Shown: positions 37,790 through 50,774, numbered from the stretch's first letter. The stretch is DNA of 64,000 bases from Sipunculus nudus (GCA_026874595.1 CM049314.1:58392300-58456299), one strand, 5' to 3'. Program-made: numbers and translations. The notes: generated by a model from the letters alone, not told the origin.

Positions 37790-38070
37790 AGCAGTTTTTT
37801 TTACAGAAATCAATGCGGGCGGGCGGTTTTTTATTTTTGATTTTTTGGTATGTTTCGATAAAAATGACAAATGATTAAGGAAAAGCATGATAATAACAGA
37901 TTTATTTTAAAGCCCTACATAAAACAAGAAATTGTATGATTTTATCTCCTTGAAAGAAATGTCCGAGCGGTTGCAGCACAAAATTGGTAAGTTTCTATTG
38001 AAAATCAAAATAAAAATTTTTGATGCGGGGGTTTAAAACCTTTAATTTTTTTTGCCTAATGATTTTTCTT
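37790..38070 (+). mobile_element. MITE family copy 2
   Basis: Same blocks as the copy at 19640: ATCAATGCGGGCGGGCGG, GGAAAAGCATGATAATA, CTCCTTGAAAGAAATGTCCG and a GATGCGGGGGTTTAAA block. It lies next to the gene in unit 1 and has no counterpart at this place in unit 2. Confidence 0.7.
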
Positions 38071-38179
38071 TTGAATTTTTCACAAATTGATTTTGGTTTT
38101 ATTCTATTCTGTCGTTCACGTGTTTTGTTCAATTAGCACAATATGAATAACAAGTCTAAGAATTTATCATTTAGATAAA

Positions 38180-39530
38180 TCAGCGAGTGAATAATCTGGA
38201 CATTGGGGGGACTCAAGTTCAGGATATCGCGCCTATCATTTTATTTTCAGAAAAAAAATTAACAATCCTTATTCAATACAGGTATACATATCACCATGTC
38301 AGATATGCAGAAAATTAGCTATCTAGAAAATTGTTATCAACGGAGATAGCTCACAGATATTAGAAAGCGTCGCAACTTTATTTTTAAAAAAATGTGACTC
38401 AAGGCTGTACTCTAAATTCATAACTTTGTTTAATAGTAGTAATTTAATTTGAAACTAAATTAAAAGGATATTATATTAAAATATAAATTTCAACATACTT
38501 TTAACATAAATTCCCCTACCCTTACTTAAAGTAGACCAATACTCAATCTTAATCATCTTGTGATTAGCTATAAAAATAGAAACAGGTAGACTCATCGCAC
38601 TCAAAACATATACTCCTACTGATTGAACCTTAGTAATCAGTATATTCTGTGTATATAGACGTAAGAATGTACTTGTATTTTTTTTATTTTAATTCATGTA
38701 AGTATTACATTTTATTTTAAACAGGATCATATTTACTGGTTGGGGCTTAGTAAACAGTGGGGGTATATTTATTTCAGTTTATGTACTCAAGTGTTAGCAT
38801 TATTTATCAGGACCTTACAGAAAAAAAATATCTGTATAAAAATATATGGGTAAAAAATAATAAATAAATAGACTGGTACCCAAGGTAATTATTGAAGCTA
38901 AATTATAAGATGACAAATGTATCGCTTTCAAGCGAGGATTCCTTCATTATCCGTTTATGTTTACCGGCTAAAACACAGGAACATATTTACTGGTTTGGGG
39001 CTTAGTAAACAGTAGTGGTATATAATATGTTTAATGAAATCTGTTTAAGCCAATATTGTATTGAAAGAGATTGAAATACCTGTGACGCAACGCACTTTGG
39101 CTAGTTTAGGGAGACGTGGGAAAAACAACATTAGAATATGGGCTAATTTCTTTCGCTCTCGGGTTCAGGGGGGGGGGGGGGGGGGCGAGTGGGGTTTTAA
39201 CCGATGGAGGTAACAACTATCTGATTTTCATGAGAGTAAGTGCTGATATATTTTCAGATATACTGAACATTAACTGATTAAGGTACAATGTATGTCCCAG
39301 CTGAGTCAACAGAACTAAATTATATCTAATAAGTAGGGGTTTTTTTCAGAAAGAACGCCGATTATCGTGATCTGAACTACTTGGTCAGAAATGGCCAAAC
39401 AATACATGGTAAATACATGGTATTTTTGGGACGGTAACGCAAAAAAAAAAAAAATAAAAAAAATTGTGTTACAGGCCTGCAGCTAATAGTTAACCCGCCG
39501 CTTCCCGTTTATATATTTAGGCGTTATCAG
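38180..39530. other. AT-rich unit-1 stretch without recognised genes
   Basis: No coding potential seen. It has two diverged internal repeats around 38730 and 38990 (TATTTACTGGTT-GGGGCTTAGTAAACAGT in both) and a G-run at 39171-39186. Most of this stretch has no counterpart in unit 2, where 52720 and 52755 are nearly adjacent. Confidence 0.5.
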
Positions 39531-40299
39531 CATCATTGCTAAACTATTCTCACTATATACATGAACTGCGAGCAACCAGCAATCATACTGCTACGTGCTG
39601 ATGAGCTTAGCCCTCACGGCGATAGGAAATTATGCCTACAAAAGTGCAGCATCAGCAAGGAGTTAGCGTCACTTTCACAAACTCAGTGTATTCAGATATT
39701 CACCTATTATCGCCACCGGTAATTCATCGCGGCGGACCAATATTGTACAGTTTTTAGAGAGAGCATACGCTCTTTACACAGCGCTTTACCTATAGGCCTT
39801 CCACCTATATCGTAAGCGCTGTTTGTTTTGACCTCATATCATGTATCGCTACACCAGAGGGGAGCACTTTATTTTGGTCCAATTATATGAGACCCTGTGC
39901 TGCATGGAAGACACGACCTTTATGATTCTACATAGATTCTAGGAATTTACATTATTATCAGGACGTGTTGCTAGCAATAAACGGTTTATCAGCCGAGCGA
40001 GAAATACGCGGAGCCAATGTTGGCCATTTCGTTTGAGTGACAGCTCTTCGCCCGGGCAACCGTCTGAACAGGCCACAGGCTTAGAGAGAAGGATTTGACA
40101 AGGCGTTTTCACAGTTCCTTGTTTATATCCCACTAGCTGTGGTTATAGAGTTAATTGTTCAACATGCAATGAACTGATGTGCTCTATAAAAACAGATCCT
40201 ATACTCAAATTTTTAGTGACGTCGGCAACAGAAAAACCGATTGTGACAATAATGCCCAGACTAAACAGACAAAACAAAAGCAAATACAAACTATGAACC

Positions 40300-41335
40300 C
40301 ATAGGACTCGACGCTCAGCTGTATTTGTCTATAAAGATATTTTCCAAGAAATTTTTTAGAATGATGAGCCTGTGGGCTAGAAAATGACCTTTTGACCAAT
40401 CAAAAAATCTGAGAATTCATTTTCCTTGAACTTGCAGCATTAGATTATCGTTACAATCTTTTTTTTTAAATGTTGGATCCAGTGAACTTGACCTCTGACC
40501 AGGTAACCTCAAAATCTACAGATTTCTTACACTTCGGGCAAGTAAACCATGTTATAAAAGATGGAAAGTTTGGGATGAAAAGTTTGATTTACAGTGCATC
40601 AACAATCTTTTCTAAAGTTGTGGCTTCTGTGACCTTCACCTTTCTTGGGACCCTAAAAAATTAAAGTCTTTCTTACTATAGTTGTTGGTCATAAATAAAT
40701 CAAGTTTAAAGCCAATCTGTCTATCAAACCAAGAATTATCATCCATAAACTAATTTGTGAATGGATGGGTCCTGTGACCTTGAGCTTTGAACCAATGCCC
40801 CCTAAATCGTAAAGAATCTTTCCCTATTGGCGAGTGAGCAATAATTTGAAGATGGACGGTTTTATGATGAAAAGTTTGGCTTGAAATGCAAACAATTTCT
40901 TTTAAAAGAAACGGGTCATGTGGCCTTTGAACCGTTGATCTCCAAAATCGAAATTGTTCTCATTTAAGTGGTGGGCCATACATGAGTTAAGTTTGAAAAC
41001 CAATATGTCAAACTAAACTGGAGTTAACATCTTGAAACTAATTTGTATTCAGATGGCCGCTGTGACCTTGACCTTTGACCTCGATAGAAGGATAGAAAGT
41101 TTGGGATAAAAATCTTGGCTTAAAATGCAGCAATAATCCTTTTTCTGACCTTGTGACCTTCACCTTTGTCCTTTGACCTAATGACAAAAAAAATCATGCA
41201 GGTTTTTGTTTTAGTGGTGGTCTATATGTAAGTCAAATTTAAAATATATATGTTAATCCATTCTGAAGTTATCATCTGGAAACAGACAGACAGAGAGACG
41301 AACAGACGGACAGGCAGGGGTGATTACTTAAGGGC
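40300..41335 (+). repeat. 145-bp DR1-bearing repeat array, copy 2
   Basis: Begins with a GACTCGACGCTCAGCTG-type start and ends in a CAGACAGA-rich tail at 41283-41320. Cores fall near 40486, 40629, 40772, 40920, 41062 and 41153. A perfect TGACCTTTGACCT lies at 41069-41081. Confidence 0.85.
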
Positions 41336-41427
41336 CTCCACTTATGATCAATAAACACACATGTTTTATAGCACTAGCTGGAATCACAGCTGACAAACTG
41401 ACATGATTTTTGTCATTTAAGAGTAAA

Positions 41428-42585
41428 ACTAGGGACCCATGGGTCCCGAGGCGTAGCTGAATTTGTCTATCAGGATATTTTTAAAGAAATTTTTCAGACC
41501 TTGTGACCAAAAAAAATCTGGGACTTATTACCCTTGAACTTGCAGCATTTTGATAATTGTAACATTCTTTTAGAAAAAAAGTGTGTCTAGTGACCTTGAC
41601 CAGGTAACCTTAAAACAGATTTTTTCACGTTGTGCAAGTAAGCCATGTTTGAAAGATGGAAGGTTTGGGATGAAAAGTTTTATTTACAGTGCATCCACAA
41701 TTTTTTAAAATGTTGCTCCTGTGAACTTCACCTTTGATCTCTGGACCCTGAAAATCGAAATGGTTATTACTTCAGTGGTGGGTCATTAAAAGATCAAGTT
41801 TGAAGCCAATCTGTCCATCAAAAGCAAATATATTATCCATAAACTAATTGGTGAATGGATGGGCCCTATGACCTTGACCTTTGACCCTATGACCCCCAAA
41901 TCAAATATAATCTTCCCCTATTGGCAGGTGAGCGATATCTTGAAGACGGAAGGTTTGTGAAGAATGATATGGCTTGAAATGCATACACATTCTTTTTATA
42001 GAAATGGGTCCTGTAACCTTGACCTTTGACCGTTGGACCCAAAATTAGACACGGTTCCTATTTGAGTGGTGAGCCATATATAAGTTAAGTTTGAAACCAA
42101 TATGTCAAACTAAACTGCAGTTATAATCTGGAAACTAATTTGTAAACAGATGACCCTTGTGACCTTGACCTTTCACCTTGTAACCCGGAATTCATTCATG
42201 CTTTCCCCATACTAGCAACTCTGCTAAATGCGCAAGATTGGGAGTTGGAATAAAAAGCTTGGCTTAAAATGCAGCTATAATCTTTTTTAAATAAGTGAGT
42301 CCAGTGACCTTGACCTTTGACCTCAAGACCCAAAAATCATACATGTTCTTGCTTTAGTGGGGGCCATATGTAAGTCAAGTTTGAAATCCAAGTGCCAATC
42401 CAACCTGGAGCTAGTATCTGAAAGCATTTTGTGTGGATGGACGAATGGACTGACAGACAGACGAACAGCCAGACAGAGAGACAGGGTGATTAGTATAGGG
42501 CATCCACTTGTGATCAATAAACAACCCAATTTTTGGTACACTAGATGTAATCAGAGCTGAGAAACTGACATGATTGTTGTCATTT
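41428..42585 (+). repeat. 145-bp DR1-bearing repeat array, copy 3
   Basis: Starts AACTAGGGACCCATGGGTCC, has cores near 41590, 41720, 41866, 42010, 42158 and 42304, and ends in a CAGACAGACGAACAG-type tail and GACATGATTGTTGTCATTTTA. A perfect TGACCTTTGACCT lies at 42311-42323. Alternate units differ (A: GGAAGGTTTG-GATGAAAA; B: AAGTTTGAAACCAATATGTCA), making a dimer of about 290 bp. Confidence 0.88.
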
Positions 42586-42589
42586 TATT

Positions 42590-42965
42590 GTAAAAATAAA
42601 AAATATTCGTTAAAATAAGAAAAACTACAGGTGGCGCACCAATTATTGGGAACTGACAAAAGTAGTCATGGTCAATATTCAAGGCAGGATTCATGACAAT
42701 CCATGCATCAATTATTGAGATACTGGAGGTTTTGTATCAAATTTTTGATTATTCTGGGAGGTACTTACAAGCCTCATAGCTCGGAGGATTTAGGTCGCAT
42801 TGACCTAATTTCAGGTTTCCTGGGGAATATGTTATTGACTTCCCTAGATTTTTAGTTACTGGCTTCTAGGGTCAGCGGTTACGATTTGTGCCCGCTCACG
42901 GACTGCCGGACGGACGATGGATAAAGCGCGATACCTATACCTCAGATGACTCAGCTGAGATAAAT
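42590..42965 (+). repeat. Hairpin-ended repeat, plus orientation
   Basis: Starts near AATATTCGTTAAAATAAG with ACAGGTGGCGC, contains AGGTCGCATTGACCT (42792-42806) and a GGACGG tract, and ends CAGATGACTCAGCTGAGATAAA. It sits directly after a DR1 array, as at 54790 and 56540. Confidence 0.75.
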
Positions 42966-43263
42966 GACATTTTCATCACCTAGTTTTCGGAGAAGTGTGT
43001 ATTGATCAATTAAAGAAGGGAAAAAATGTATTGCTAAATTAAAGTAGGGAAATAATGTATTGCTAAATTTAAGTAGGGAAACAATGTATTGCTAAATTAA
43101 AGTATTTCTAAATTCAGTCTATGAAATGCAAACGTTGATCTGCAGTGGCGTCAGTTATCTTTAAACGTCGGGGAAGTCGTAATCAATCTTGGAATTATAT
43201 TTTACGAATCTCACACAAACACAAAGAGGCCCCCCCCCCTTGCCAAAAAGTGTGTGTTTGTGT

Positions 43264-43267
<4 letters not shown>

Positions 43268-43298
<31 letters not shown>
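43268..43298. repeat. (TA)n microsatellite
   Basis: TA run; in unit 2 the corresponding place (about 57205) has only a short TATTTATATA. Confidence 0.9.
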
Positions 43299-43301
<3 letters not shown>

Positions 43302-44656
43302 AGGATTATTAGTGAAAACCGTCAGGATAACCGACGCCCTAGGTGACGGTAAATGTCTCGATACAGTGAATGTTTGTTAGTCAAACGTACCCTCCTTCTT
43401 CTAAGACACGCGGTTGTTTTAATTTTTCTTATATAACATCTATACAATTTCCTGTAACCGGGTCTCTTTAAAAATAAATTCTGGTATTAAACATTTCCTT
43501 ACCTGAGAGTTTTTTTTTTATTTTTCAGTCCAACAAGACCAAGAAAATGGGGGTGGTGTACCTCCTTTTCAAACCATCAGTCCCAAATGTGCATTTGACT
43601 GCCACAGCTTAAACAATATTTGATCGATACTGTCAATGTAATTGGAAAGTATGCTTTACATACATACAAAATCAAACCATGGGGTGTTTTTATGTCCCTT
43701 CGCATTATGGCAATAACCAACCAGAGTAGGCCATTTACCACTCTATTTCAGGTTATGTGGAAAAATAGGACCACGTGACCTCTAGCGCGGACGTGCAGAC
43801 TGACAACATACTGCAGCTCTTACAAGGCCAGGCCTTGCAATAAAAGTGATTAATAAAAACGTGAGGTGAAACTTATTATCACCCATATGACGCATTTCCA
43901 TCTTAACTTAAATGCATTGCTATGCCAGTAACTATGCATTTGCGTATAAAAAAAAAATTGATTTCAAGTGCCATTGTAGATATGAGAGTCCATTTAAACC
44001 TAGTGGTCAGTAAAATAATAATGCTGATATACTACCAATGCGATATTTATATTGTGTTTTAAAAATAATGTATGGGTTTTCATCACAATGTATCAGTTAA
44101 GTGTATGTATACCTAGTGTATCTAAAAAATTGTCTTTGAGCACTTTCTTGATATTACTGAGCACTTTTTTATAATCGAGCTGGAAAACAAACTGCATTTA
44201 TAAATTAAAATTTAGATTTGAACAATTAAGTATTACAATGCTGAGTACAGGCCACTTAATTATAAAATTAAGAAAATACGTCGAACGTCATGAGAGTGGG
44301 TTGTAGGTGGTTTTCTCCGGTTTCTCCCATCTCTAGTCTACCGAACATCAAAATCTGAGCCACAAGAGTGCCGTGATTAGTTATAATAACTATTTGTACA
44401 ATCCATGTAAAATAAATCAGTCAATATATTTTTTAATACTAAATAAAACATTTACCTAAGCACACGAAACTTGTCTTAGGATAAACGTTGCAATCAAGAA
44501 ATGACACACTTTTAATGCCTTGGCCTAGTGAGGCCTTGGTTTTTATCGCTATTGTCTGCAGCCGCCGTTGATCAAACTGGGTCAGCGAGGGCACTGATCT
44601 AGCACGATCGCTGATACGCCACAACAGCTGTTCACTTGTAATAAGTGAACCATGGG

Positions 44657-44673
44657 GGGGGGGGGGGGGGGGG
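44657..44673. repeat. Poly(G) run shared with unit 2
   Basis: G-run after AAGTGAACCATGG; the partner is at 58711-58725. Lengths differ between units. Confidence 0.9.
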
Positions 44674-45496
44674 TGATCACAACGTTGTAAGGGTTACGGT
44701 GTAGGCTGTTAAAGCGTTCCCTGTTTTTTATATGAAAGGTGTTTGCCCACTTCAATAACAATATAAATGTATAACTAAATTCTGGCACAAGACCCTGACG
44801 ATTTGTTTATTGGTGGTAAATTTGGGGAGGTTGGGTTGTCGATAAATTCATTTCAAGAATAGGATATGTGGATATAATGCAACACTTTGTGACAAATTAA
44901 TTCAGAAAAAAAACTTGGCCTAACGACCACCTCGGTTTATCGACAAGGCGCGGCTTTACAATAACCTACTAGTATCCTTCTATAGTTTGCGGATGAGGGC
45001 ACGCTTTCCCCAATGCTTTCCATCAGAAACGGATTTAGGTACCACCAAATCTTCTCCACAGATAAATTCCATTCTTGAGACTGTCCTCGGAGTTCTTTTC
45101 TGTCGTATGTACGGTCCTTTCAAGGTCTGACATCGCTAACGTTGCGACACCACTCATGGGGGCTACGATTTTTGGTCATGCGAATTAGTTATAATGTTGA
45201 TATTAAACGTACTGAGGTATGATGCAGGTCGAGGTATCATTCTTAGTGCCGTGTACTGGAATAAGTGACACCGACATATGACGTTGACCGACGGAGGACA
45301 TGTATACATCACAAGATCTGCCAGCCACTTGTGCACTTGCCAAGTTTACTGGTGTCAAGGGTACAACTTCTCCGAAACATACTGGTCTATAAATGTAAAA
45401 CTTCAGATAGAGAGGGATTTAGAATTATGGGCCTTGGTGCAAATGCTACCAAGAGAACCGGCAAACCAACAAGAATGAATGCCACAATATTCACAG

Positions 45497-45501
<5 letters not shown>

Positions 45502-45543
<42 letters not shown>
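45502..45543. repeat. (TA)n microsatellite
   Basis: Uninterrupted TA run in a part of unit 1 (about 45370-46460) that has little counterpart in unit 2. Confidence 0.95.
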
Positions 45544-45545
<2 letters not shown>

Positions 45546-46092
45546 GTGTGGTTGTTTCTTTGTGTACGTTTATAAGTCCTTAAGTTTGCCATTATCTGAC
45601 GTGCCAGAGTGGTTTAAAACGGGTCAAGTTTATATTAATTTTCCGCCTCCTTCAAGGCAAAAATAATTCTACCGGTTTTATCCTTTTAATCGGGTCCTAA
45701 TAAAAATCGGCCATCCCTGATCCATATACCCAACATTGTTGTGGAAGATCATGAGTCAAGATACTTTAATAAACGCACAAACAATTATATTCAACCAGAG
45801 AGTAAAGTCAAAGAAGTAATGGAACAAATGACATAGAGAGGTAATAAATCAAACAATTTTAGAAAAAAAAAGAAATGATGAAAGCCTATAGAAAAATAAA
45901 TACAAGCTCTGAAACAGGAACATTGGGGGTGGTTTGAATCCATATTTGATAGGATAAAATATTTTCCCCGGCTAGATAATGATATAGAAGCCCCGCATGG
46001 AATATTGTCCCAAAGGATAATTACAGGCTTCTGTGGTCATTCGGTAGTGTACAGGACGAGCTTTGGACAGGCCACTACAGCCCATTATCATA

Positions 46093-46163
46093 GCCACGCC
46101 CGGGAATCGAACCCGGGTCGCCAGCGGAGAAAGCCGAGCTTTTTACAACTCGCTGTCCAGGCC
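46093..46163 (-). mobile_element. tRNA-derived SINE-like fragment
   Basis: On the minus strand CCCGGGTTCGATTCCCGGG makes a perfect T-arm with a pol III B-box (GGTTCGATTCC), preceded by GGCTTTCTCCGCTGGCGACC. The D-arm and acceptor stem are not well formed, so this is a tRNA-derived repeat rather than a functional tRNA gene. It lies in a unit-1-specific part. Confidence 0.65.
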
Positions 46164-46469
46164 CAATTGAAATATTTGTGAAATATGATTTGGTGAATTT
46201 ATTTGCAATGTGTCAGGCAGACGCTAAAATGCGTCTACTGAATAAACTGAACCCTCGCAAAAAACTGACAAGCCGAAAATCACGACATTTTAAACAGCCC
46301 AGATTTATGAAGCCAGCCATAGTAATTCTACGTGTTAAAAAATGCCAGCCACTATTATTATACCTGTGTGGGTAGAACTGCACACAAATCAAATAACCAA
46401 GGGTTCATGTTATATTCATCCAGGTATTAGGATTGTGTGCAATTCTACGCACAAAGTGGTGAATAAATA

Positions 46470-46990
46470 TTGATGAAATTTTGTTTAGAGTTGGGTTAGC
46501 AACCAAGAAACATATCACTGAATCTTGGAGGTAATCTGGATCTTTATTATATGTTTTTAATTCAAAGGATTCCGCCAAATGTCATAATATTACAGCAATT
46601 CTTCATACTTACATGCCAGTTTTGTCCCAGAAATGACCTAGGCTGGACTTGTTGGAGCGTTACAGCTGTGCAGGCCTGACGACAAAGTCTGATGTTGATC
46701 CTACTGGTAGGAGTTGGCGGTGACTATTTCTTGTTTATAATGTAGGCCTACTCAGTACTATACTGCTTTGAGGTGGGTATACCATGGTTATTCAGAGAGG
46801 TAGAATTCAGCACTGACTTATATATAAATACATCAGGAATTACCGAGAGCAAAACAGAAGAGGAATATTAGAAACCGCTGCAGTTTTTGCGCCCTAGTGG
46901 TTTTGGCATGGTTATATACACGCAATATGAGAAGCAGGTTGCATTTAACTACCAGTGAGTTCCACAGCAGCGCCAATTCAACATGTATGC
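46470..46990 (+). promoter_or_regulatory. Conserved TATA-box segment, copy A
   Basis: Shares order and spacing with 60880-61385 and 63490-63905. Near the right end GGTTTTGGCATGG is followed by TTATATAC (46912-46919) and then CCAGTGAGTTCCACAGC about 37 bp on. This arrangement looks like a TATA box with a start-site element, on the plus strand. No coding region follows directly, so a non-coding RNA or a transposon promoter are both possible. Confidence 0.4.
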
Positions 46991-47029
46991 GACAAGCGTA
47001 CTAGCGTCAGTGTTAGGCTAAGGCCAAAA

Positions 47030-47365
47030 ATTAAGTAAAAGAAACGCTTCTTAGGCACCGCCCGCGTCTATTTTTAAACCCAAGCATCAAACATTTTTAT
47101 TAAGATCTTCAATAGAAACTTACCAATTTTGAGATTCAGCCGCTCGGGCATTTCTTTCAAGAAGATAAAATCATACAATTTTGATAAAATTTCTCTTTGT
47201 TATGTAGTGCTTTTACTTGTTTAGCAAAATAAATATGTTATTATCATGCTTTTCCCTGATCATTTGACATTTTTATTGAAACAAACAAAATAAAAATAAA
47301 TAAAATATCCGACCGCCCGCATTGATTTCTATGAAAAATGTGCCTGAGAACAAAACCTTATTTTC
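47030..47365 (-). mobile_element. MITE family copy 3
   Basis: Reverse orientation to copies 1 and 2. It runs from TTAGGCTAAGGCCAAAAATTA to TTATTTTCTTGGCCTAACCAA, which are imperfect inverted ends. CGCCCGCG and CCGCCCGCATTGATTTCTA lie subterminally. The partner in unit 2 is at 61430. Confidence 0.75.
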
Positions 47366-47437
47366 TTGGCCTAACCAATCAAATATAAAAGCCTACTGAA
47401 TAGTGTTTTCCCCGGCAAGATCTTTGATATATGTGGG

Positions 47438-47440
<3 letters not shown>

Positions 47441-47512
<72 letters not shown>
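47441..47512. repeat. (TA)n microsatellite
   Basis: About 70 bp of TA; the unit-2 partners are the TA runs at 61831 and 62386. Confidence 0.95.
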
Positions 47513-47514
<2 letters not shown>

Positions 47515-47954
47515 TGAAAAGGGGAACGATATCGTGACGCAATAAGTCTCCAATAAAAAATAACTGTCCGATGTGAACATGCATAGCATTTTTTTTAGAT
47601 AGTGAAGGCGAAATTACTTCCAAAATATGCCTCAATTTTGTGAGGGAGTCTAAAATCGACAGCGCACATTCTGTTACACAAACAAAATTAGAAAAAAAAT
47701 ATCATTTGAAAAATAAATCATAGCAAGAAATCTCTTTGTCGGTTTTTGAGATAATTCTCAGGCTATCAAAATGGCTGTCATGTCCGAATATCTAATTTCT
47801 ATTCATAATGGCGTATTCCTCACAAAGGGAGCAGGTCCTTGGGACTTGAGTATCCAGAACAGTTCCAAAGGCATCATCAGGTTTAGTACGTTCCCATATC
47901 ACCATATCTTTGCGTATATATGGCAAATACATGTAAGAAAGGACAGTAGTTGTA

Positions 47955-48400
47955 ACGAAGACTAATTGCTCAGGGGAAAATTTTTGGCCGATCCGGGTTT
48001 CAAACCCATGTCGATGGATATCCAATCGCTTCATTAGAAAACGCAAGCTTCACTAGCGTGAAAGTTCGGTTCGCTTTCATGTCAACCCCCCCCCCCCCCC
48101 CCCCCCTTTAAGAGCGTTCTGCTATCAGAACAAGACTATCCTAAGGTGTCACACCTTCTGTGTGCTAGGTGGCGGTATCTGCCCAATTACTTCAAACCAC
48201 TATTCCTTGGGCGAAAAGTTTGCCGTCATCTCGGACGAACCCCCATTTTTTACGAAGACAAATTGCTCAGGGGAAAATATCCGGGATTTGAACCCATGTT
48301 GGTGGCGCACATGTCCGGCGCTTCAACCGATTCGCCAGAGAAGCAGGCTTCGCTAGATAGAAAGTTCGTTCCGCTTTAATGCTACCCCGTAACACACTGC
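47955..48400 (-). mobile_element. Two tRNA-derived SINE-like copies inserted in unit 1
   Basis: Unit 2 is continuous at 62925-62935, while unit 1 has about 445 extra bases. They hold two related segments beginning AATTGCTCAGGGGAAAAT (plus strand). On the minus strand each has a B-box-like GGGTTTGAAACCCGG or GGGTTCAAATCCCGG, plus an A-box-like TGGCGAATCGGTTGAAGC in the second. A long C-run (48087-48107) ends the first. The two copies are arranged head to tail. Confidence 0.65.
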
Positions 48401-48522
48401 ATCAGTATGGAAGTTTTGTGAAAAAGAAAAATAATTGAAAGCAATTGCTGCAAAATTGTGGCCTCTAGAGTGTACACAGACAAACAGACAAAGCAACAAA
48501 CAGACATCCGCGACTGACCAAC

Positions 48523-48614
48523 CTGCTTGCCGAAATCGGCTTCCGGCAAGCAACAAACAGAAATACAAACTGATCAACATACTTGCCGAAATCTCTGATT
48601 CCGGCAAGCAACAA
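48523..48614. repeat. Paired TTGCCG...CGGCAA hairpins at the unit 1/unit 2 junction
   Basis: Two direct copies of CTTGCCGAAATC-TTCCGGCAAGCAACAAAC at about 48525-48560 and 48582-48614. Each can fold through TTGCCG and CGGCAA. They abut the first base of unit 2 homology. Confidence 0.7.
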
Positions 48615-49344
48615 ACCATGAAACTGAAGTTGAAAAGTTGCATAAGTTTGAAGTATGATTTTCTACATGTATTGTTTTAATACAACCCTTTGATATCACC
48701 ATGGATTTACCATTGCTGCACCTGTAATATGATGTAACCTATTTCAAATTTGTTAATCCTATTTTAAAATACCAACTGTGCCTTGCAGGTGTGTTTTAGG
48801 TGAATGTCACCATAATTTGAAAGAAACAGCAGACAAATTTCGCCTGTGACAAATTTCGCGCAGGTGTTTTTATGTGTATGAACAATGTTTAGTCTTTTTC
48901 TCCACGGCAGTTGTTGATTGTGAATTTATGTTTACTGTTTATTAACTTATTTACATGCCTTTCTGACTTAAGCTGATGTTAACTTATTTAGAAAATGTCT
49001 GAAATTCGAAATGACACATGATCAAAACTGTGTAAGCCTTTTGCACCCCCCCCCCCGAAGTATAAGGGCAATTTATAAATACACATGTGTGCACAACTAT
49101 CATTGTCTACATATACGGCGTGCACTAAATGTTATGTATATATCCTGAAGTTTAAAGAATAGTGTTAATATAATTTAAAATTACATCTATACAATATGAA
49201 TAATAACGTGTGTTTTGGGAGGAAATAAAACATTATTAAAGAGCATACCGTGGAAATACAGTATTTTACCGTAATTTTATGTGTTGTTCGCAAAGTACGG
49301 TATTCTACCATTTTACATCCTACAGCATACATCCCATGGCACAC

Positions 49345-49570
49345 TGTTTTTAGCTCGGGTGACTGAAAGTCAACGGAGGTCTAGGAATGGCGCTCTGTCC
49401 GTCGTCCGTTTGCACAGCACAAATCATAACCGCTGACGCTTGAGGCTACTAAATGAACATCGGGGAGGTCAATAATAAGATCTCCTTGGAAACCTGTAAA
49501 TAGGTCGTTGCGACCTATATCCTCGGAGCTATGGGGCCTGTAAGTATCCCCAAAATAATCTAAAATATAT
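49345..49570 (-). repeat. Hairpin-ended repeat in unit 2, minus orientation
   Basis: Counterpart of 30497-30700. It begins TTTTAGCTCGGGTGACTGAA and contains a perfect AGGTCGTTGCGACCT palindrome at 49502-49516. Confidence 0.75.
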
Positions 49571-50433
49571 AATTGTTATATGGTTTATACAAACCCTAAA
49601 TTATTTTCATAATCAATGCATGAATTGCCACGAATCTTGCCGTAAATATGCTAGCTGCTTTAAACCGACAATTTGTTCATGCATCTCTCTCTTTCTCCGA
49701 AAAGACCTCAGTACATAATTTGCTTCATTTTAATCAAATTCTTCAACAAGTGTGTCAATGAAATATATCTTAGATATGCTCTTGTAACACTCATTGGACT
49801 TTTTGAAATAATTTTTTGCCATGAACTATCGCATATGCTATGTTCTATAAAATGTACACAGCCAACCATCATGGTTAGGTTAGCACACTCGGCAAATCAT
49901 TATAATTCACTCTTTGGTCCAATTGGTATTAAAAGTATGAAAATAGTGTTGACGCTTTGGTTTTCATATGTAAGCAGTATGTTACAAAAAAAAAGAAACA
50001 TGATCCATTTAAAGAAAACAAGGTTGACTGGACTTCATTTGACAAGTAGGTAAATACAAAATCGTACGCCAGACTCTTGCTGGTTCATCATTCATGTCTC
50101 GGAGATGTCTCAAGAGCATGTGTTAGTATTGTTTAAGAGTTGTTCTTAGATTTCCGTCGCCTATTATCCCTTCACCTGTACGTATTCCGAAAGTCGGGAG
50201 TATATCCTACATTATGGTATGTGGAAACTTTGGGTTTATTTTAAATATCTAAATTAACTTTATGTAAATGACAAAAAAAAATTAGTTCAGCATACATGCT
50301 GTACATATAGTATAACCATGGGCATCGTGCTAAAATATGGTTAAAAACCGTCGCACTTTTCCTAATTTAGGGGTGCTCACTTTCCAAATTATAATTCGGG
50401 TATCAAGTTTAAATTGTATTTGAAGAAAGCACT

Positions 50434-50439
50434 TTTATT
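50434..50439 (-). terminator. Candidate polyadenylation signal of the unit-2 gene
   Basis: AATAAA on the minus strand about 336 bp beyond the stop, in the same context as 35294-35299. Confidence 0.5.
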
Positions 50440-50774
50440 AAATTTTAACAATAAAAAAAACTGTACATTAGAACTAGAATTAAAGTACACTTTGCTTTTA
50501 AGCTCATTTGTTTACAACTGCATATCTTGTTAATGGACTGTTGTCTACAATTAATAACCGAGAAATATCGACCTAAAATTAAAATGAAATGTAGATATAA
50601 CCAACATTTTGTTCTAAATATTTTACAATATCAACCATATATAGGAAAACCAAATTTCCACATTAAAGCGGATATACTTGTGCTTTCAGAAGATGTACAG
50701 GTCAAGTGCTCCTAAAAAGCTAAACAAAAATCTGAAACACTTTTTAAACACACTAATGTGACAGTTTAGGGTCC

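Larger units (their letters stand above)
26655..48432. repeat. Tandem segmental duplication, unit 1
   Basis: Left border: the block starting ACCATGAAACTTAAGTTGAA at about 26658 matches 48615 onward. Collinear matches follow at 30130-31416 (to 48850-50280), 35139-37240 (to 50285-52450), 37625-37740 (to 52470-52580), 38100-38180 (to 52640-52720), 39540-39770 (to 52755-52985), 40300-42970 (to 53375-56900) and 42970-47950 (to 56900-62930). The unit carries one gene (35574-36944). Extra sequence relative to unit 2 includes 26885-30126, 31417-35138, 37241-37624 and 47955-48400. Confidence 0.88.

Noticed and set aside
45265-45666. 133-residue open frame across a TA microsatellite
   Set aside because: A large part is an Ile-Tyr repeat from the TA run; not conserved in unit 2.
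46093-46163. Functional tRNA gene
   Set aside because: Only the T-arm and B-box are well formed; acceptor and D-arms do not pair properly. Called SINE-like instead.
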